The position numbers and the translations under genes are program-made. The notes beneath the pieces are model-generated. The model was not told the DNA's origin, did no database searches, and worked only from the letters and a program-made list of their open reading frames with translations. DNA of 7,304 nucleotides from an uncultured Faecalibacterium sp. (lineage in GTDB: Bacteria > Bacillota > Clostridia > Oscillospirales > Ruminococcaceae). Below, one piece after another: positions 5,570 through 7,304 of this stretch (positions within the stretch are counted from its first letter, which is position 1; every line of letters starts with the position of its first letter). The stretch lies in the NCBI GenBank assembly GCA_945982465.1, contig CAMFSB010000079.1, positions 1 to 7,304 of the forward strand, read 5' to 3'.

Positions 5570-5597
5570 CCGCTGCAGGCAAACTAGAACCCACAAA

Positions 5598-5660
5598 CAC
5601 AAAAAGGCTGAACGGCGGCTTCGCATCTGCGTGCAAAGCTGCTCGTTCAGCCTTTTTGTG
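5598..5660 (-). terminator. Rho-independent terminator of ligA (structurally bidirectional)
   Basis: A perfect 17-bp inverted repeat (CACAAAAAGGCTGAACG at 5598-5614 and its complement at 5644-5660) encloses a second hairpin (8-bp arms 5618-5625 and 5632-5639, 6-nt loop). The distal arm in the minus strand ends GCCTTTTTGTG, giving the U-tract; the plus strand reads the same way, so the element could also stop antisense transcription. The inner stem has a G-U pair only in the minus RNA. It begins 30 nt after the ligA stop and separates ligA from the sporulation operon. Confidence 0.88.
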
Positions 5661-5690
5661 ATAAAACATATGGGTTCGCTGCCGGGGCGG

Positions 5691-7304
<1,614 letters not shown>

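Noticed and set aside
5564..5570. GCATATT as a sigma-E -35 box
   Set aside because: It matches the -35 consensus, but no CATACA-like -10 follows at 13-15 nt and the start point would fall inside the spoIIIAA coding region.

Overview
The window is a chromosomal segment of an endospore-forming member of the Bacillota, most likely class Clostridia and plausibly an Oscillospiraceae/Ruminococcaceae-type gut anaerobe. This rests on a complete eight-gene spoIIIA sporulation operon, the downstream Asp23-family gene followed by nusB, and fairly high G+C by eye for a clostridial genome. The placement below class level is inference. Every supported gene lies on the minus strand, so transcription runs from high to low coordinates.

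Reading in transcription order. (1) 7304-5691: the C-terminal two thirds of ligA, the NAD+-dependent DNA ligase. The window edge cuts it just at the catalytic KIDG motif, and an apparent 29-nt internal deletion near 6669-6675 breaks its reading frame. (2) 5660-5598: a strong nested hairpin that should terminate ligA, followed by a short leader. (3) 5541-852: spoIIIAA, AB, AC, AD, AE, AF, AG and AH, tightly packed with 4-nt stop/start overlaps (GTGA, CTGA, ATGA) and several non-ATG starts. (4) 846-818: a good housekeeping-type promoter with a perfect TATAAT and extended -10. (5) 702-331: an Asp23/YloU (YqhY-like) gene, then an intergenic hairpin, then (6) 249-1: the N-terminal 83 codons of nusB, cut by the window edge.

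The spoIIIA proteins work together. AA is the cytoplasmic secretion-type ATPase. AB, AC, AD, AE and AF are membrane parts. AG and AH form rings in the space between mother cell and forespore, where AH meets SpoIIQ from the forespore side. The result is the 'feeding tube' or transenvelope channel needed for late forespore development. The asp23-nusB pair is housekeeping and has its own promoter, which separates it from sporulation control.

I found no mobile element, CRISPR array, tRNA, rRNA or unknown multi-gene system. The points most worth a second look are the broken ligA (an essential gene, so either an assembly error or a real oddity), the apparent CTG start of spoIIIAE, and the intergenic hairpin before nusB.
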